NCBI GenBank assembly: GCA_945889445.1
Contig: CAMDBX010000016.1
Coordinates: 1-60,611 of the forward strand
Direction: 5' to 3'
DNA length: 60,611 nt
From: Rhizobium sp. Q54
GTDB lineage: Bacteria; Pseudomonadota; Alphaproteobacteria; Rhizobiales; Aestuariivirgaceae
A program made the translations under genes and the position numbers. A model generated the notes under the pieces. The model worked only from the letters and a program-made list of their open reading frames with translations, ran no database searches and had not been told where the DNA came from. Numbering within the stretch: position 1 is the stretch's first letter; every line of letters begins with the position of its first letter. Below are positions 27,239 through 35,197 of this stretch, piece after piece.

Positions 27239-28127
27239 CGGACCTTCGGCGAGACACGAGGAAGCCCCCGATCACGCAGGCCAGCGCCGAGATGATGTGC
27301 CAGGTGACCGGTTCGCCAAGCACGGCCCAGGCCAGCAGCACGCCCGACACCGGCATGAAATAGCTCGCCATGCTCATGAAGCTCTGGCCCACGGTGAGCG
27401 TGATATTGGCCCGCAGCAGGTAAGCGAAGCCGGTGCAGACGAGACCCAGGTATAGCGCGGCAAGGGCCGCCGTACCGGACATCTGCGGAAAGGGATGATG
27501 GGCGACCAGCAGGAGCGGGGTGAGAGCAAGGATGCCGACGCCCATGTTGACCGCTGTCATCATCGGCACGCTGGTGCGGCGCACGAAGCGGATGAGGGTT
27601 CCCGCCGCCACGTAACACAGCATACCAGACCACACCGCCGCGTAGGCCAATGCATCGAAGCCGATCCCCTGCGAGAGCCCGGGGCCGACCACCAGAGCAA
27701 GACCGGCAAAGCCGAGGAACATGCTCATGATCTTGCCGCCGGTGAAACGGTCATCGGGGGTGGTGAAGTGCGCCGCCACCATGGTGGCCAGTGGCCCCAC
27801 ACCCATGATGAGCGAGGTGACGCCAGCCGGGATGTGAAGCTCTGCCCATGAAATGAGAAAGAACGGGCCAACGGTGTTGAGCAGGCTCATGGCGATGATC
27901 ACCAGCCAGTCGTGCAGTGTTGGCGGCAGCGGGTCCTTGCGCCACCAGGCGAACATCGCGATGGGCAGGAAAGCAATGGCAACCCGGATCATGACGAGCC
28001 ACAATGGCCCGGTCTCGTGGACTGAGAGCTTGATCGCGAGGAAAGCTGAACCCCAGATTGCCCCAAGGAGCACAATCTTCAGCAGGTCGACCAGAGTAGG
28101 ATGGCGTAAGGTGTTAGGTGAAAGCAT
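27171..28127 (-). CDS. EamA/DMT-family permease
   Basis: This 318-residue inner-membrane protein has ten helices in two EamA repeats (about residues 13-140 and 155-290), as in the drug/metabolite transporter superfamily. Features include GAIWGSAFLAIKLSV near the start and SYFMPVSGVLLAWAVLGEP in the last repeat. The substrate is unknown. The last 25 residues are basic and low in complexity and are encoded antisense to the end of the MFS gene. The start at 28127 (MLSPNTLRHPT) lies inside a 15-bp palindrome, so the upstream rhodanese region may influence it. Confidence 0.85.
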   Translation of the reverse strand: MLSPNTLRHPTLVDLLKIVLLGAIWGSAFLAIKLSVHETGPLWLVMIRVAIAFLPIAMFAWWRKDPLPPTLHDWLVIIAMSLLNTVGPFFLISWAELHIPAGVTSLIMGVGPLATMVAAHFTTPDDRFTGGKIMSMFLGFAGLALVVGPGLSQGIGFDALAYAAVWSGMLCYVAAGTLIRFVRRTSVPMMTAVNMGVGILALTPLLLVAHHPFPQMSGTAALAALYLGLVCTGFAYLLRANITLTVGQSFMSMASYFMPVSGVLLAWAVLGEPVTWHIISALACVIGGFLVSRRRSATATSASGARRHSPRPPAPRKE

Positions 28128-28132
28128 TTCAC
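28118..28132. promoter_or_regulatory. Palindrome GTGAAA-GCA-TTTCAC
   Basis: This is a perfect 6-bp inverted repeat with a 3-bp centre. It covers the start codon of the DMT permease (minus strand) and lies about 58 bp upstream of the rhodanese start (plus strand). It could be an operator for one or both genes; no regulator gene is adjacent. Confidence 0.4.
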
Positions 28133-28189
28133 TTGACGGGCCTGCCGCAGACAGGCGAGGAAACGGGAAAGAACAATAGGGGGGATCGA

Positions 28190-28597
28190 ATGCCACAGAA
28201 TATCGTCGTGGGCCACAAGCAACTGATGGCCGAGGCCGAGGCCGAAGTGGACAGCATGTCCACCGCCGATGCGATTGCAGTGCTGGGGCAACCCGACGTC
28301 GCCATCATCGACATTCGCGACCCGCGCGAGATCGAGCGCGAGGGGCGCATTCCCGGTTCCTTCCACGCGCCGCGCGGCATGCTGGAATTCTGGGTCGACC
28401 CGGAAAGCCCCTATCACAAGCCGATTTTCGCGGAAGAAAAGAAATTTATCATCCATTGCGCCTCGGGCTGGCGCTCGCTGCTGGCCACCCAGGTGCTCCA
28501 GCGCATGGGGCTGAAGCCCGTGTTCAACCTCACGGGCGGTTTCGGGGCGTGGAAGGAAGCGGGTGGGCCGGTCGAGATGGTGGAAAAAAAGAAGTGA
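28190..28597 (+). CDS. Rhodanese-like sulfurtransferase
   Basis: This 135-residue single-domain rhodanese-fold protein has its active-site Cys90 in FIIHCASGWRSLL, a persulfide-carrying loop. The upstream IDIRDPREIEREGRIPGS is the CH2A-type motif of rhodaneses. It may transfer sulfane sulfur or detoxify thiosulfate-like species. Its Shine-Dalgarno is a strong GGGGGAT run before the ATG. The stop codon overlaps the GTG start of the next gene (GTGA), so it is translationally coupled with a glutathione S-transferase, suggesting a thiol-linked role. Confidence 0.9.
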   Translation: MPQNIVVGHKQLMAEAEAEVDSMSTADAIAVLGQPDVAIIDIRDPREIEREGRIPGSFHAPRGMLEFWVDPESPYHKPIFAEEKKFIIHCASGWRSLLATQVLQRMGLKPVFNLTGGFGAWKEAGGPVEMVEKKK

Positions 28598-29250
28598 GCA
28601 ACATCCATCTCGTCATTGGCAACAAGAACTACTCCTCATGGTCGCTCAGGCCGTGGATGGCATTGTCGATGGCAGGAATCCCCTTCCGAGAGACGGTGAT
28701 CCCGCTGGACACGCCGGAGACAGCGAAGCTGATCACCGAGCATTCGGCCGCTGGCCGGGTGCCGGTGCTCTATCACGGGCGGCAGGTGGTGTGGGAATCC
28801 CTCGCCATCATGGAGTATCTCGCGGAGTTGTTCCCCGAGAAGCACCTGTGGCCCAAGACGGTTTCGGCCCGGGCCATGGCGCGTGCCGTCTCCAACGAGA
28901 TGCATGCCGGCTTCAGCGCGCTGCGCAATGCCTGCCCGATGAACATCCGCCGCAAGCCCAAGCCTGTTCCGCTCAGCGACGCAGCCAGGCGCGACATTGC
29001 CCGCATCGAGCAGATCTGGCGTCAGTGCAGGGCCAAGTTCGGCAAGGGCGGCAAGTTCCTGTTCGGCAAGTTCTCGATCGCCGATGCGATGTACACGCCC
29101 GTGGTGTCGCGCTTCGAGACCTTTGCCATTCCGGTGGCCGACGATACGCGAGTCTACATGGACACGATCAACAACACCACGGCCTTTTCAGCCTGGCGTG
29201 AGGCAGCACTGAAGGAGACGTGGATCGTTCCGTCCGACGAGGTGGACTGA
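28594..29250 (+). CDS. Glutathione S-transferase family protein
   Basis: This 218-residue protein has an N-terminal thioredoxin-like domain beginning VIGNKNYSSWSLRPWMAL, where the N-terminal Ser-Trp-Ser replaces a cysteine. GRVPVLYHG supplies the cis-Pro and WESLAIMEYLAELFPE the glutathione-contacting Glu-Ser equivalent. An all-helical C-terminal domain follows (residues about 90-218). It belongs to a bacterial GST subgroup of unknown substrate. The GTG at 28594 overlaps the rhodanese stop. Downstream it runs into a methyltransferase pseudogene in the opposite orientation. Confidence 0.9.
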   Translation: MSNIHLVIGNKNYSSWSLRPWMALSMAGIPFRETVIPLDTPETAKLITEHSAAGRVPVLYHGRQVVWESLAIMEYLAELFPEKHLWPKTVSARAMARAVSNEMHAGFSALRNACPMNIRRKPKPVPLSDAARRDIARIEQIWRQCRAKFGKGGKFLFGKFSIADAMYTPVVSRFETFAIPVADDTRVYMDTINNTTAFSAWREAALKETWIVPSDEVD

Positions 29251-30028
29251 TCCATTTTGGCAAGGGGGATGGCAGCAGCCAGCGCGGAATGCCGTCTTGC
29301 GGTTCATCCACCCGGCTGGCGTGAATGTCCTCCCAACCGAGGCCGACGACGCGCAGGAGGCGGCGGAAGCTGCCAGCCGTCATCCAGGGGCCAGGTATGT
29401 CAATGCCGTAGGGTCCCGCCGAGTGAAATGAAAACTCGTGCAGATCGCGACCGAATGGGGTCATGATGAAATGCTGGCCATAACGTTCCGCGACGCTGCG
29501 CCCGTCCACGAGCTTGAAGGCCCGCTATCTGCCCTCTGTAACCATTTGCGCAAAGACGTCGAGTTGATGGACCTCGACAGAAAGGTAGTCCGGAAAGACC
29601 CCGCTGGCAAAGAGTGTGCGCAGAACCCGCGCGTCGTAGTACTCAAGATCGATCTTCACAGAGTGCGGCTGGCCGTGGCGTGCGACAAGTTCCGCTACTG
29701 AAAGAGCTGGCAGCGCGATCGCCTCGAAGGCGGCTGCATGGCTGGCCGGTGGTGCCGGAAACTGGCTCAGGACGTGTTTCGTCCGATGGATATCGAACAG
29801 GATGTCAGCGTCTCTGCCTTCGTGCGTGAGAACGACATTCTCGACCACAAGAGCACCTGAGGATATTTGATCGGCGTAACGCGTGCGAATGACGTCACAC
29901 AGTGCCGGATTGGCCTCAACCGCAACGACGTGGTCGGCCTGCTTCTCGTTTTAGACTATGTCATCCCCGTTATTGGCACCAATGTCATAGATCAGGGTCG
30001 TCGCGATGCGCACCTCTCGCAGAGGCAT
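29251..30028 (-). pseudogene. FkbM-family methyltransferase, inactivated by two in-frame stops
   Basis: A single minus-strand frame encodes a recognisable FkbM methyltransferase interrupted by two nonsense codons. The first part (MPLREVRIATTLIYDIGANN) is the SAM-binding motif I with GDDI. A TAA at 29953-29951 replaces a residue that is usually Tyr. The frame continues with KQADHVVAVEANPALCDVIR and HSVKIDLEYYDARVL. A TAG at 29527-29525 replaces another residue, and RAFKLVDGRSVAERY and IDIPGPWMTAGSFRRLL follow in the same frame. No frameshift is needed. The 3' end merges with antisense of the GST gene, so the original stop is unclear. The gene is probably dead; sequencing error at two separate sites is less likely. 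Confidence 0.8.
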
Positions 30029-30113
30029 GTCCTCGCGCAGTGGTGCGCGCCGTGCAAGGCCTTCTCGATCAGTGTTGAAGTTTGTCAAACATTCGCCGGG
30101 CCTGTTGCAGGCG

Positions 30114-30827
30114 TTAGTGGCGGACGGAACCAGCAGGTGGCACAATATCCTTGCCGCTTTGCGTCCAGTGGATGCCGCACTCGGTCTTTGCCGAGCCTGA
30201 CCAACGCCCGGCACGCGGATCGGCCGCCGTGCCACCGGCCTGGGTGCAGGGTTCGCAACCGATCGAGAAGTATCCGATCTCGGTGAGCGGATGGTGCGGC
30301 AGGTCGTGGGTCTTCATGTAGGCCGCGATATCGAGCGCGGAGAAGCCAGCGAGCGGCTCAACCTTCAGCCGGCCATCGGCGATGGACAGGAAGTCCAGCG
30401 TGGCACGTGCCGCGCCATGGTAGCGCTTGCGGCCGGAGATGGTGACCTCGAAGCCTTCCAGCGCCTTGGCCAGCGGAATGGCCTTGCGGATGCGGCAGCA
30501 GGCGTCTGCGCTGTTCTTGTGCAGCGTGCCGTCGGGATCCCGCGTGGAGAGATCCGCAGTGGCTGGCGTGATGATGCGCACAGCGGTGAGGCCCAGCTGG
30601 TCGATGAGCTTGGCGCGATACGACAGTGTCTCCCAGAAATGCTTGCCGGTATCGAGGAAGATCACCGGCGTTGCCTTGTCCACCTGCGAAACCATGTGCA
30701 GCAGCACTGCCGACTCCGCCCCGAAGGAAGAGATGACTGCGGCCTTGCCCGCGAAGTCGCGCAGGATCGGCCCCAGCAACTGCTGGCCCTCGAGGCCGGC
30801 GTAGCTTTCGAAGATGAACCTGTCCAT
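30114..30827 (-). CDS. cysH: Adenylyl-sulfate (APS) reductase, assimilatory
   Basis: This 237-residue enzyme reduces activated sulfate to sulfite in the cytoplasm. All four ligands of the [4Fe-4S] cluster typical of APS-using enzymes are visible: Cys110-Cys111 (DACCRIRK) and Cys191/Cys194 (IGCEPCTQ). The redox-active Cys217 lies in KTECGIH near the C-terminus. The cluster cysteines favour APS over PAPS as substrate. It is the last gene of cysG-DUF2849-cysI-DUF934-cysH, following DUF934 by 6 bp. Confidence 0.95.
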   Translation of the reverse strand: MDRFIFESYAGLEGQQLLGPILRDFAGKAAVISSFGAESAVLLHMVSQVDKATPVIFLDTGKHFWETLSYRAKLIDQLGLTAVRIITPATADLSTRDPDGTLHKNSADACCRIRKAIPLAKALEGFEVTISGRKRYHGAARATLDFLSIADGRLKVEPLAGFSALDIAAYMKTHDLPHHPLTEIGYFSIGCEPCTQAGGTAADPRAGRWSGSAKTECGIHWTQSGKDIVPPAGSVRH

Positions 30828-30833
30828 GGCCGT

Positions 30834-31364
30834 TCAGCCAGCGTGCGGCTGTTCGAGCCAGGGTTCAGCGTCGGTGTGGCGCTCTGTCCAGATCTCGGCC
30901 TCCGAACCGCGGCGGAACAAGCCGCGCTGATAGGCCAGCGACATCTGGCGCGACGCCTTCTGCCACGTTTCCAAGGGAAAACGCTCGCCGATCTCGAAGG
31001 CATCGAAGCCAACCTGAAGCATGAACTGCAGCTGGTCCGGCAACACGTTGCCGGTGGCGCGCAGCTCTCCGCGATAACCCATCTCGCGCAAGGACCGCGC
31101 GATGGAGTAGGCACGGCCGTCGTTGAAGGCGGGGAAGGGCAGCACGATGACCGAGAGCTTCGGCAGGAAGGTGCCAAGCGCTTCGGGACGGTCGGTGTTC
31201 GAAAGCCTGAGGCCCAGCTTGCCGGGGCGTGCTGAAAGCTCACCCCAGTCCTTGAGGAGCCGCGCGAAAGGCACGATCACGTCGCCAGAGGCGGGAAAAT
31301 CGCCGTCTGCTTCGGCGTTGATCCAGGTGTCGGCGACCAGCACATTGTTCTTAAGCAGTGGCAT
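30834..31364 (-). CDS. DUF934 family protein (sulfate assimilation cluster)
   Basis: This 176-residue protein, MPLLKNNVLVADTWINAEAD, belongs to the DUF934 family found next to cysI/cysH in proteobacteria. SVIVLPFPAFNDGRAYSIAR and DQLQFMLQVGFDAFEIGER are its conserved segments. The biochemical role is unsettled; a helper function in sulfite reduction is usually assumed from context. Its start overlaps the cysI stop by 14 bp, and cysH follows after 6 bp, so expression is tightly coupled. No catalytic cysteine or membrane segment is visible. Confidence 0.88.
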   Translation of the reverse strand: MPLLKNNVLVADTWINAEADGDFPASGDVIVPFARLLKDWGELSARPGKLGLRLSNTDRPEALGTFLPKLSVIVLPFPAFNDGRAYSIARSLREMGYRGELRATGNVLPDQLQFMLQVGFDAFEIGERFPLETWQKASRQMSLAYQRGLFRRGSEAEIWTERHTDAEPWLEQPHAG

Positions 31365-33006
31365 AGAGTGCCTCCTTGAAGGGCTTGGGTCCGAGACGGC
31401 GGTAGGTGGCGAGGAACTCCTCGCCGGCTTCACGATGCTTGAGATAGGTGTCGAGGATGGTTTCAATGGCATCCGCCACCTCGTGGCCGGCGAAGCCCGG
31501 GCCGAGGATCGTGCCAATCGAGGCGTTCTCGGCGGAGGAGCCGCCGAGCGTGATCTGGTAAAATTCCTCGCCCTTCTTGTCGAGGCCGAGAATGCCGATA
31601 TGGCCCACATGGTGGTGGCCGCATGCGTTGATGCAGCCCGAGATGTTGATCTTGAGCTTGCCGATCTCGTCCTGCTTCTTCGAGTCCGCAAACTTGCGCG
31701 AGATCGACTGCGCGACGGGGATCGAGCGCGCCGTTGCCAGCGCGCAATAGTCGAGGCCGGGACAGGCAATGATGTCGCCCGCCAGCCCATAGTTCGCGGC
31801 GGCGAGGTCGGCCTTTTCCAGCGCCTGATAGACGGTGAGCAGGTCGTCCTTCTTCACATGCGGCAGCACGATGTTCTGGGCGTGGCTGACGCGCAGCTCG
31901 TCACTGCCGAAGCGCTCGGCAAGATCCGCCATGACGCGCATCTGGTCGCCGGTCGCATCGCCTGGAATTCCGCCCTCGGGCTTTAGCGAGATGTTGACGA
32001 TGGCGTAGCCGTCGACATGGTGGGGGCCGAGGTTGTTCCTGGCCCAGCGCGCGAAAGCCGGGTTAGCGAGCTTGGCTTCTTCGAAGGAAGCCGACCAGCG
32101 TGGCAGCTTTTCGAAATCCGGCGGTGCGAAATAGGCGGCGATGCGAGCCAACTCGCGCTCTTCCACTTCCGTGGTCGGGTGCGGTCGGCGGGCGTATTCG
32201 GCCTCCACTTCGGACTTGAACTTGTCGGCCCCGATCTCGTGCACCAATATCTTGATGCGCGCCTTGTACTTGTTGTCACGCCGGCCATAGAGATTGTAGA
32301 CGCGCATGATGGCTTCCAGATAGCCGATCAGCTCATGCTGGGGCAGGAAGTCACGCACCGTGACGCCCACCATGGGCGTGCGGCCAAGGCCACCACCGAC
32401 GATCACTTCCCAGCCGATCTCGCCCGCATCGTTTTTGTGCAGGCGAAGGCCGATGTCATGCACCTTCACCGCCGCGCGGTCATGCGGGGCACCTGTCACC
32501 GCGATCTTGAACTTGCGCGGCAGGAACGAGAATTCGGGGTGGAGCGAGGACCACTGGCGCAGCAGCTCGCCAACCGGCCGCGGATCGGCGATCTCGTCGG
32601 CCGCAGCACCCGCCCAATGATCGGTCGTGACGTTGCGGATGCAGTTTCCGCTGGTCTGGATGGCATGCATCTCGACGGCGGCCAGCGCGTCAAGAATGTC
32701 CGGCGCATCTTCAAGCTTTACCCAGTTGTACTGGATGTTCTGGCGCGTGGTGAAATGGCCATAGCCTTTGTCCCACGTGTCGGCGATGTAGGCGAGCTGC
32801 CGCATCTGCCGCCCCGACAAGGTGCCATAGGGAATCGCGACGCGCAGCATGTAGGCGTGGAGCTGCAGGTAGAGGCCATTCATCAGGCGCAGCGGACGGA
32901 ACTCGTCCTCGGTCAGCGCACCTGACAGGCGGCGTTCCGTCTGATTGCGGAACTGGTCGGTGCGCTCACGCACGAACTGGTGGTCGAACTCGTCGTAACG
33001 GTACAT
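31351..33006 (-). CDS. cysI: Nitrite/sulfite reductase hemoprotein
   Basis: This 551-residue siroheme/[4Fe-4S] enzyme reduces sulfite to sulfide with six electrons. The four cluster-ligand cysteines are in CPGLDYCALATARS (about residue 414) and SGCINACGHHHVGHIG (about residue 455). Siroheme-binding Arg/Lys-rich segments include NIQYNWVKLEDAPD and RNVTTDHWAG. Its neighbours point to sulfite rather than nitrite as substrate: cysH is downstream and siroheme synthase upstream. No flavoprotein (CysJ) is present in the window, so electrons probably come from ferredoxin, as in other alphaproteobacteria. Confidence 0.93.
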   Translation of the reverse strand: MYRYDEFDHQFVRERTDQFRNQTERRLSGALTEDEFRPLRLMNGLYLQLHAYMLRVAIPYGTLSGRQMRQLAYIADTWDKGYGHFTTRQNIQYNWVKLEDAPDILDALAAVEMHAIQTSGNCIRNVTTDHWAGAAADEIADPRPVGELLRQWSSLHPEFSFLPRKFKIAVTGAPHDRAAVKVHDIGLRLHKNDAGEIGWEVIVGGGLGRTPMVGVTVRDFLPQHELIGYLEAIMRVYNLYGRRDNKYKARIKILVHEIGADKFKSEVEAEYARRPHPTTEVEERELARIAAYFAPPDFEKLPRWSASFEEAKLANPAFARWARNNLGPHHVDGYAIVNISLKPEGGIPGDATGDQMRVMADLAERFGSDELRVSHAQNIVLPHVKKDDLLTVYQALEKADLAAANYGLAGDIIACPGLDYCALATARSIPVAQSISRKFADSKKQDEIGKLKINISGCINACGHHHVGHIGILGLDKKGEEFYQITLGGSSAENASIGTILGPGFAGHEVADAIETILDTYLKHREAGEEFLATYRRLGPKPFKEALYATA

Positions 33007-33012
33007 CTGAAA

Positions 33013-33354
33013 TCACTCTCCCTCGGGCGCGGCAAAGCCGGCACCTTTGCCCTCGGCCTGCTTGCCGAGGTCCAGTCTCACGGTTGGTCCCAGAGCGCGC
33101 ATGCGCTCGCGGATATGTGCGGCGCGTACCCGGCCTTCCAGGCGCTCGGCATCGACGAGATAGGCCCCCGTCACGATGGTCTTCTTCTCGTCGTCGCGGG
33201 CGCGCGCCTCGAGTGCGGCGGCGGCCTGCGGCTCCAGCGCCAGCACGGCCTCGTCGATCACCTCGCTCCAGTCACCCCCACGGGTGAGAAACACAGCGAT
33301 CCCGTCACGCAGGCGGTTGGCGGTAACCAGTTGTCCCTTTTCAGGCGTTGTCAT
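33013..33354 (-). CDS. DUF2849 family protein
   Basis: This is a 113-residue soluble protein with MTTPEKGQLVTANRLRDGIA at its start and GAYLVDAERLEGRVRAAHIR near the middle. DUF2849 proteins occur in alphaproteobacteria between siroheme synthase and sulfite reductase genes. No biochemical function is established. It overlaps cysG by 4 bp (ATGA) and precedes cysI by 6 bp, so it is an integral member of this operon. The acidic, Gly-rich tail is not conserved-looking. Confidence 0.85.
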   Translation of the reverse strand: MTTPEKGQLVTANRLRDGIAVFLTRGGDWSEVIDEAVLALEPQAAAALEARARDDEKKTIVTGAYLVDAERLEGRVRAAHIRERMRALGPTVRLDLGKQAEGKGAGFAAPEGE

Positions 33355-34370
33355 GATGCGGCTCTCAGGATGTCGTCACGAATGTCCTCGCGGACGGGAA
33401 ATTCGATGATCTCGGCGGCCTTGGGCTGCGGCACCGAGGGTATGGTTTCGAAGGCGATGCCCTCGGCGGCGACCGATACAGTCTCCTCCAGCGAGACTTC
33501 CGCCGCGAGGCGCACCACCAGCTTGCCGGCCTTGGCCTCGGCCAGCAGCAGGTCGGTGGCGCCCCCATAGAGTTCGCCCTTCACGGGCGCGCGCACGGCG
33601 TCACGGCGGGCGAGTTCGAGGATCGCTTGCGGCACGGCGCGGTCATGCACGATGACGTCGGCTTCCTGCAACTTGCGCTGCGCTTTGATGGTCAGGAGTT
33701 CGGGGTCGTCCGAGCCGAGGCTGACGAAGGTGACGCGCCCCTGCGGCGGCTGTGCTTGCTCCACGAACAGGTTTTCGACGCCCGCGAGATAGCCGCAGGT
33801 ATCACCCGCCACAAAGGCCTCGCGCACGTCGCCGAAGAAGAAGCGATACCAGAAGGAGCGGCGGCGGTTGCCGGGCGGAATGCTCTCGGCCACGCGGTGG
33901 CGCAAGCCTGACGCGGCCTGCGCAAGGTCGCCCAGCACCTGCGGCAACATGGCGTCGATGCGTGCCCTTAGGCCTTGGCCCAGAATGGGGGCCGTGCCTT
34001 CGGTGCCGATGGCCACGACCACAGGGTCGCGGTCGACGATGGACGGCACGATGAAGGTGGAGATATCGGGGTTGTCGACGGCGTTTACCGGAATGCCCAG
34101 CGCCTTGGCATCTTCTGCCACGCGCTCGTTGAGGTCAGCATCGGCGGAATAGACAAGCGCCGCACCTTCAAGCAATCCGGCGTGATAACCCTTGGCGATC
34201 CAGTTGACGCGCGGTTCGGCGGCCAGTTCCTCATGCAGGGCAGGGGCGATGATGTTGAGGACGGCACCCGTCTTCAGCAGCAGCCGCACTTTGCGCAGCG
34301 CTTCCTCGGTGCCGCCCACCACGGTGACCGGCCTCTCCTGGAGGTCTATGAAGATCGGAAAGTAGCGCAT
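33351..34370 (-). CDS. cysG: Siroheme synthase CysG with degenerate methyltransferase half
   Basis: This 339-residue protein is shorter than the roughly 460 residues of a full CysG. The N-terminal half (about 1-205) is the precorrin-2 dehydrogenase/ferrochelatase domain (YFPIFIDLQERPVTVVGG). The C-terminal half starts like a uroporphyrinogen-III methyltransferase (GRVTFVSLGSDDPELLTIKA, DVIVHDRAVPQAILELARRD). It then lacks the GGDPxxFGRGxEE motif and the rest of the SAM-binding fold, ending after about 130 residues. It probably still makes siroheme from precorrin-2, with the methylation supplied by another enzyme. The start at 34370 (MRYFPIFIDL) is chosen over a weaker Met at 34532. It is first in the cys operon. 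Confidence 0.88.
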   Translation of the reverse strand: MRYFPIFIDLQERPVTVVGGTEEALRKVRLLLKTGAVLNIIAPALHEELAAEPRVNWIAKGYHAGLLEGAALVYSADADLNERVAEDAKALGIPVNAVDNPDISTFIVPSIVDRDPVVVAIGTEGTAPILGQGLRARIDAMLPQVLGDLAQAASGLRHRVAESIPPGNRRRSFWYRFFFGDVREAFVAGDTCGYLAGVENLFVEQAQPPQGRVTFVSLGSDDPELLTIKAQRKLQEADVIVHDRAVPQAILELARRDAVRAPVKGELYGGATDLLLAEAKAGKLVVRLAAEVSLEETVSVAAEGIAFETIPSVPQPKAAEIIEFPVREDIRDDILRAAS

Positions 34371-34451
34371 CGCATCTGCTCCCGTTGCTGTCTGTTCGCT
34401 GTTCCAAACGTTCGGTCTTCCGGACAGGCTCTTGGGGCAAAACACGAATTC

Positions 34452-34467
34452 GTTTGAACTAAAGGAC
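34452..34467. promoter_or_regulatory. Candidate sulfur-regulon operator S1 (weak copy)
   Basis: GTTTGAACTAAAGGAC matches the site upstream of the peroxiredoxin gene at 12 of 16 positions and S2 at 10 of 16. It lies 82 bp upstream of the cysG start. Confidence 0.4.
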
Positions 34468-34513
34468 GAAAACGCGGTATCAAGAGGCCCATCGGAACAC
34501 ACAAAAGAGGTGT

Positions 34514-34531
34514 TGTTCGTTATAACGAACA
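34514..34531. promoter_or_regulatory. Candidate sulfur-regulon operator S2 (perfect palindrome)
   Basis: TGTTCGTTATAACGAACA is an 18-bp perfect palindrome in the cysG/XRE-cupin intergenic gap, 26 bp before the regulator's start. The TATAAC inside it could act as a -10 element, so binding there would be expected to repress the regulator's own transcription. Confidence 0.6.
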
Positions 34532-34556
34532 CCAGTTCTAAGTTCAGGACGACGAA

Positions 34557-35180
34557 ATGTCAACGCGTCGCGGCAGCAAAAACAGCTCTTCACAGGACTT
34601 TGACCCGACCCCCTCCCTGGGCAAGACCATCCAGCGGCTGCGCAAGGCCTACAACATGTCGCTGGGCGACTTGTCGGAGCATTCAGGCGTTGCCAAGTCG
34701 ATCATCTCCCAGATCGAGCGGAACGAAACAAACCCAACTCTTTCAACGGTGTACCGGCTGTCGCGGGCACTCGACACGACAATTGACGAGGTGCTGCGCA
34801 CTGAGGGTGCGGCGCTGTTCCTCGAGCACCAGACGAAGTCCGGCGTGCCGATCCTCGAAAGCCAAGATGGTTTGTGCCGGCTGGCCATTGCCGGACCGCT
34901 GAACCTCGTCGATCAGGTGCAGTGGTACGATTTCCGGGCCAAGGAGGGCGGCGTTCTGGAATCGGACCCCCATCCGCAGGGCACCGTTGAGCACCTCTAC
35001 ATCCTGGCCGGAGAGCTGGACGTGACCACCGGCGAGGAAACCCGCCGGGTGAAGGTGGGCGAGACGCTGCGCTTCCGGGGCGACCTGCCCCACAAGATCG
35101 TCAATGTTGGTGCGGGCGACGCCCACGCCACCATGATGCTGGTTCTCCGCCAGCTTGGCTCCGCCGACAACAGCGGCTGA
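34557..35180 (+). CDS. XRE-cupin transcriptional regulator (SutR-like)
   Basis: This 207-residue regulator has an N-terminal XRE helix-turn-helix (about residues 20-75; LGKTIQRLRKAYNMSLGDLS, SGVAKSIISQIERNETNPTL) and a C-terminal cupin barrel (about 110-200; VEHLYILAGELDV, GETLRFRGDLPHKIVNVG). This is the architecture of E. coli SutR (YdcN), a regulator of sulfur utilisation. It is divergent from the cys operon, with a perfect palindrome between them, and 17 bp upstream of chaC. I infer control of sulfur assimilation genes, possibly with a thiol or sulfur metabolite bound by the cupin. The ligand and the direction of regulation are unknown. Confidence 0.88.
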   Translation: MSTRRGSKNSSSQDFDPTPSLGKTIQRLRKAYNMSLGDLSEHSGVAKSIISQIERNETNPTLSTVYRLSRALDTTIDEVLRTEGAALFLEHQTKSGVPILESQDGLCRLAIAGPLNLVDQVQWYDFRAKEGGVLESDPHPQGTVEHLYILAGELDVTTGEETRRVKVGETLRFRGDLPHKIVNVGAGDAHATMMLVLRQLGSADNSG

Positions 35181-35197
35181 GGAAGGGCTGGGGAGCG

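Noticed and set aside
30080-30090. GTTTG-T-CAAAC palindrome after cysH
   Set aside because: Only 11 bp and downstream of the operon; more likely part of a weak 3' hairpin or chance.
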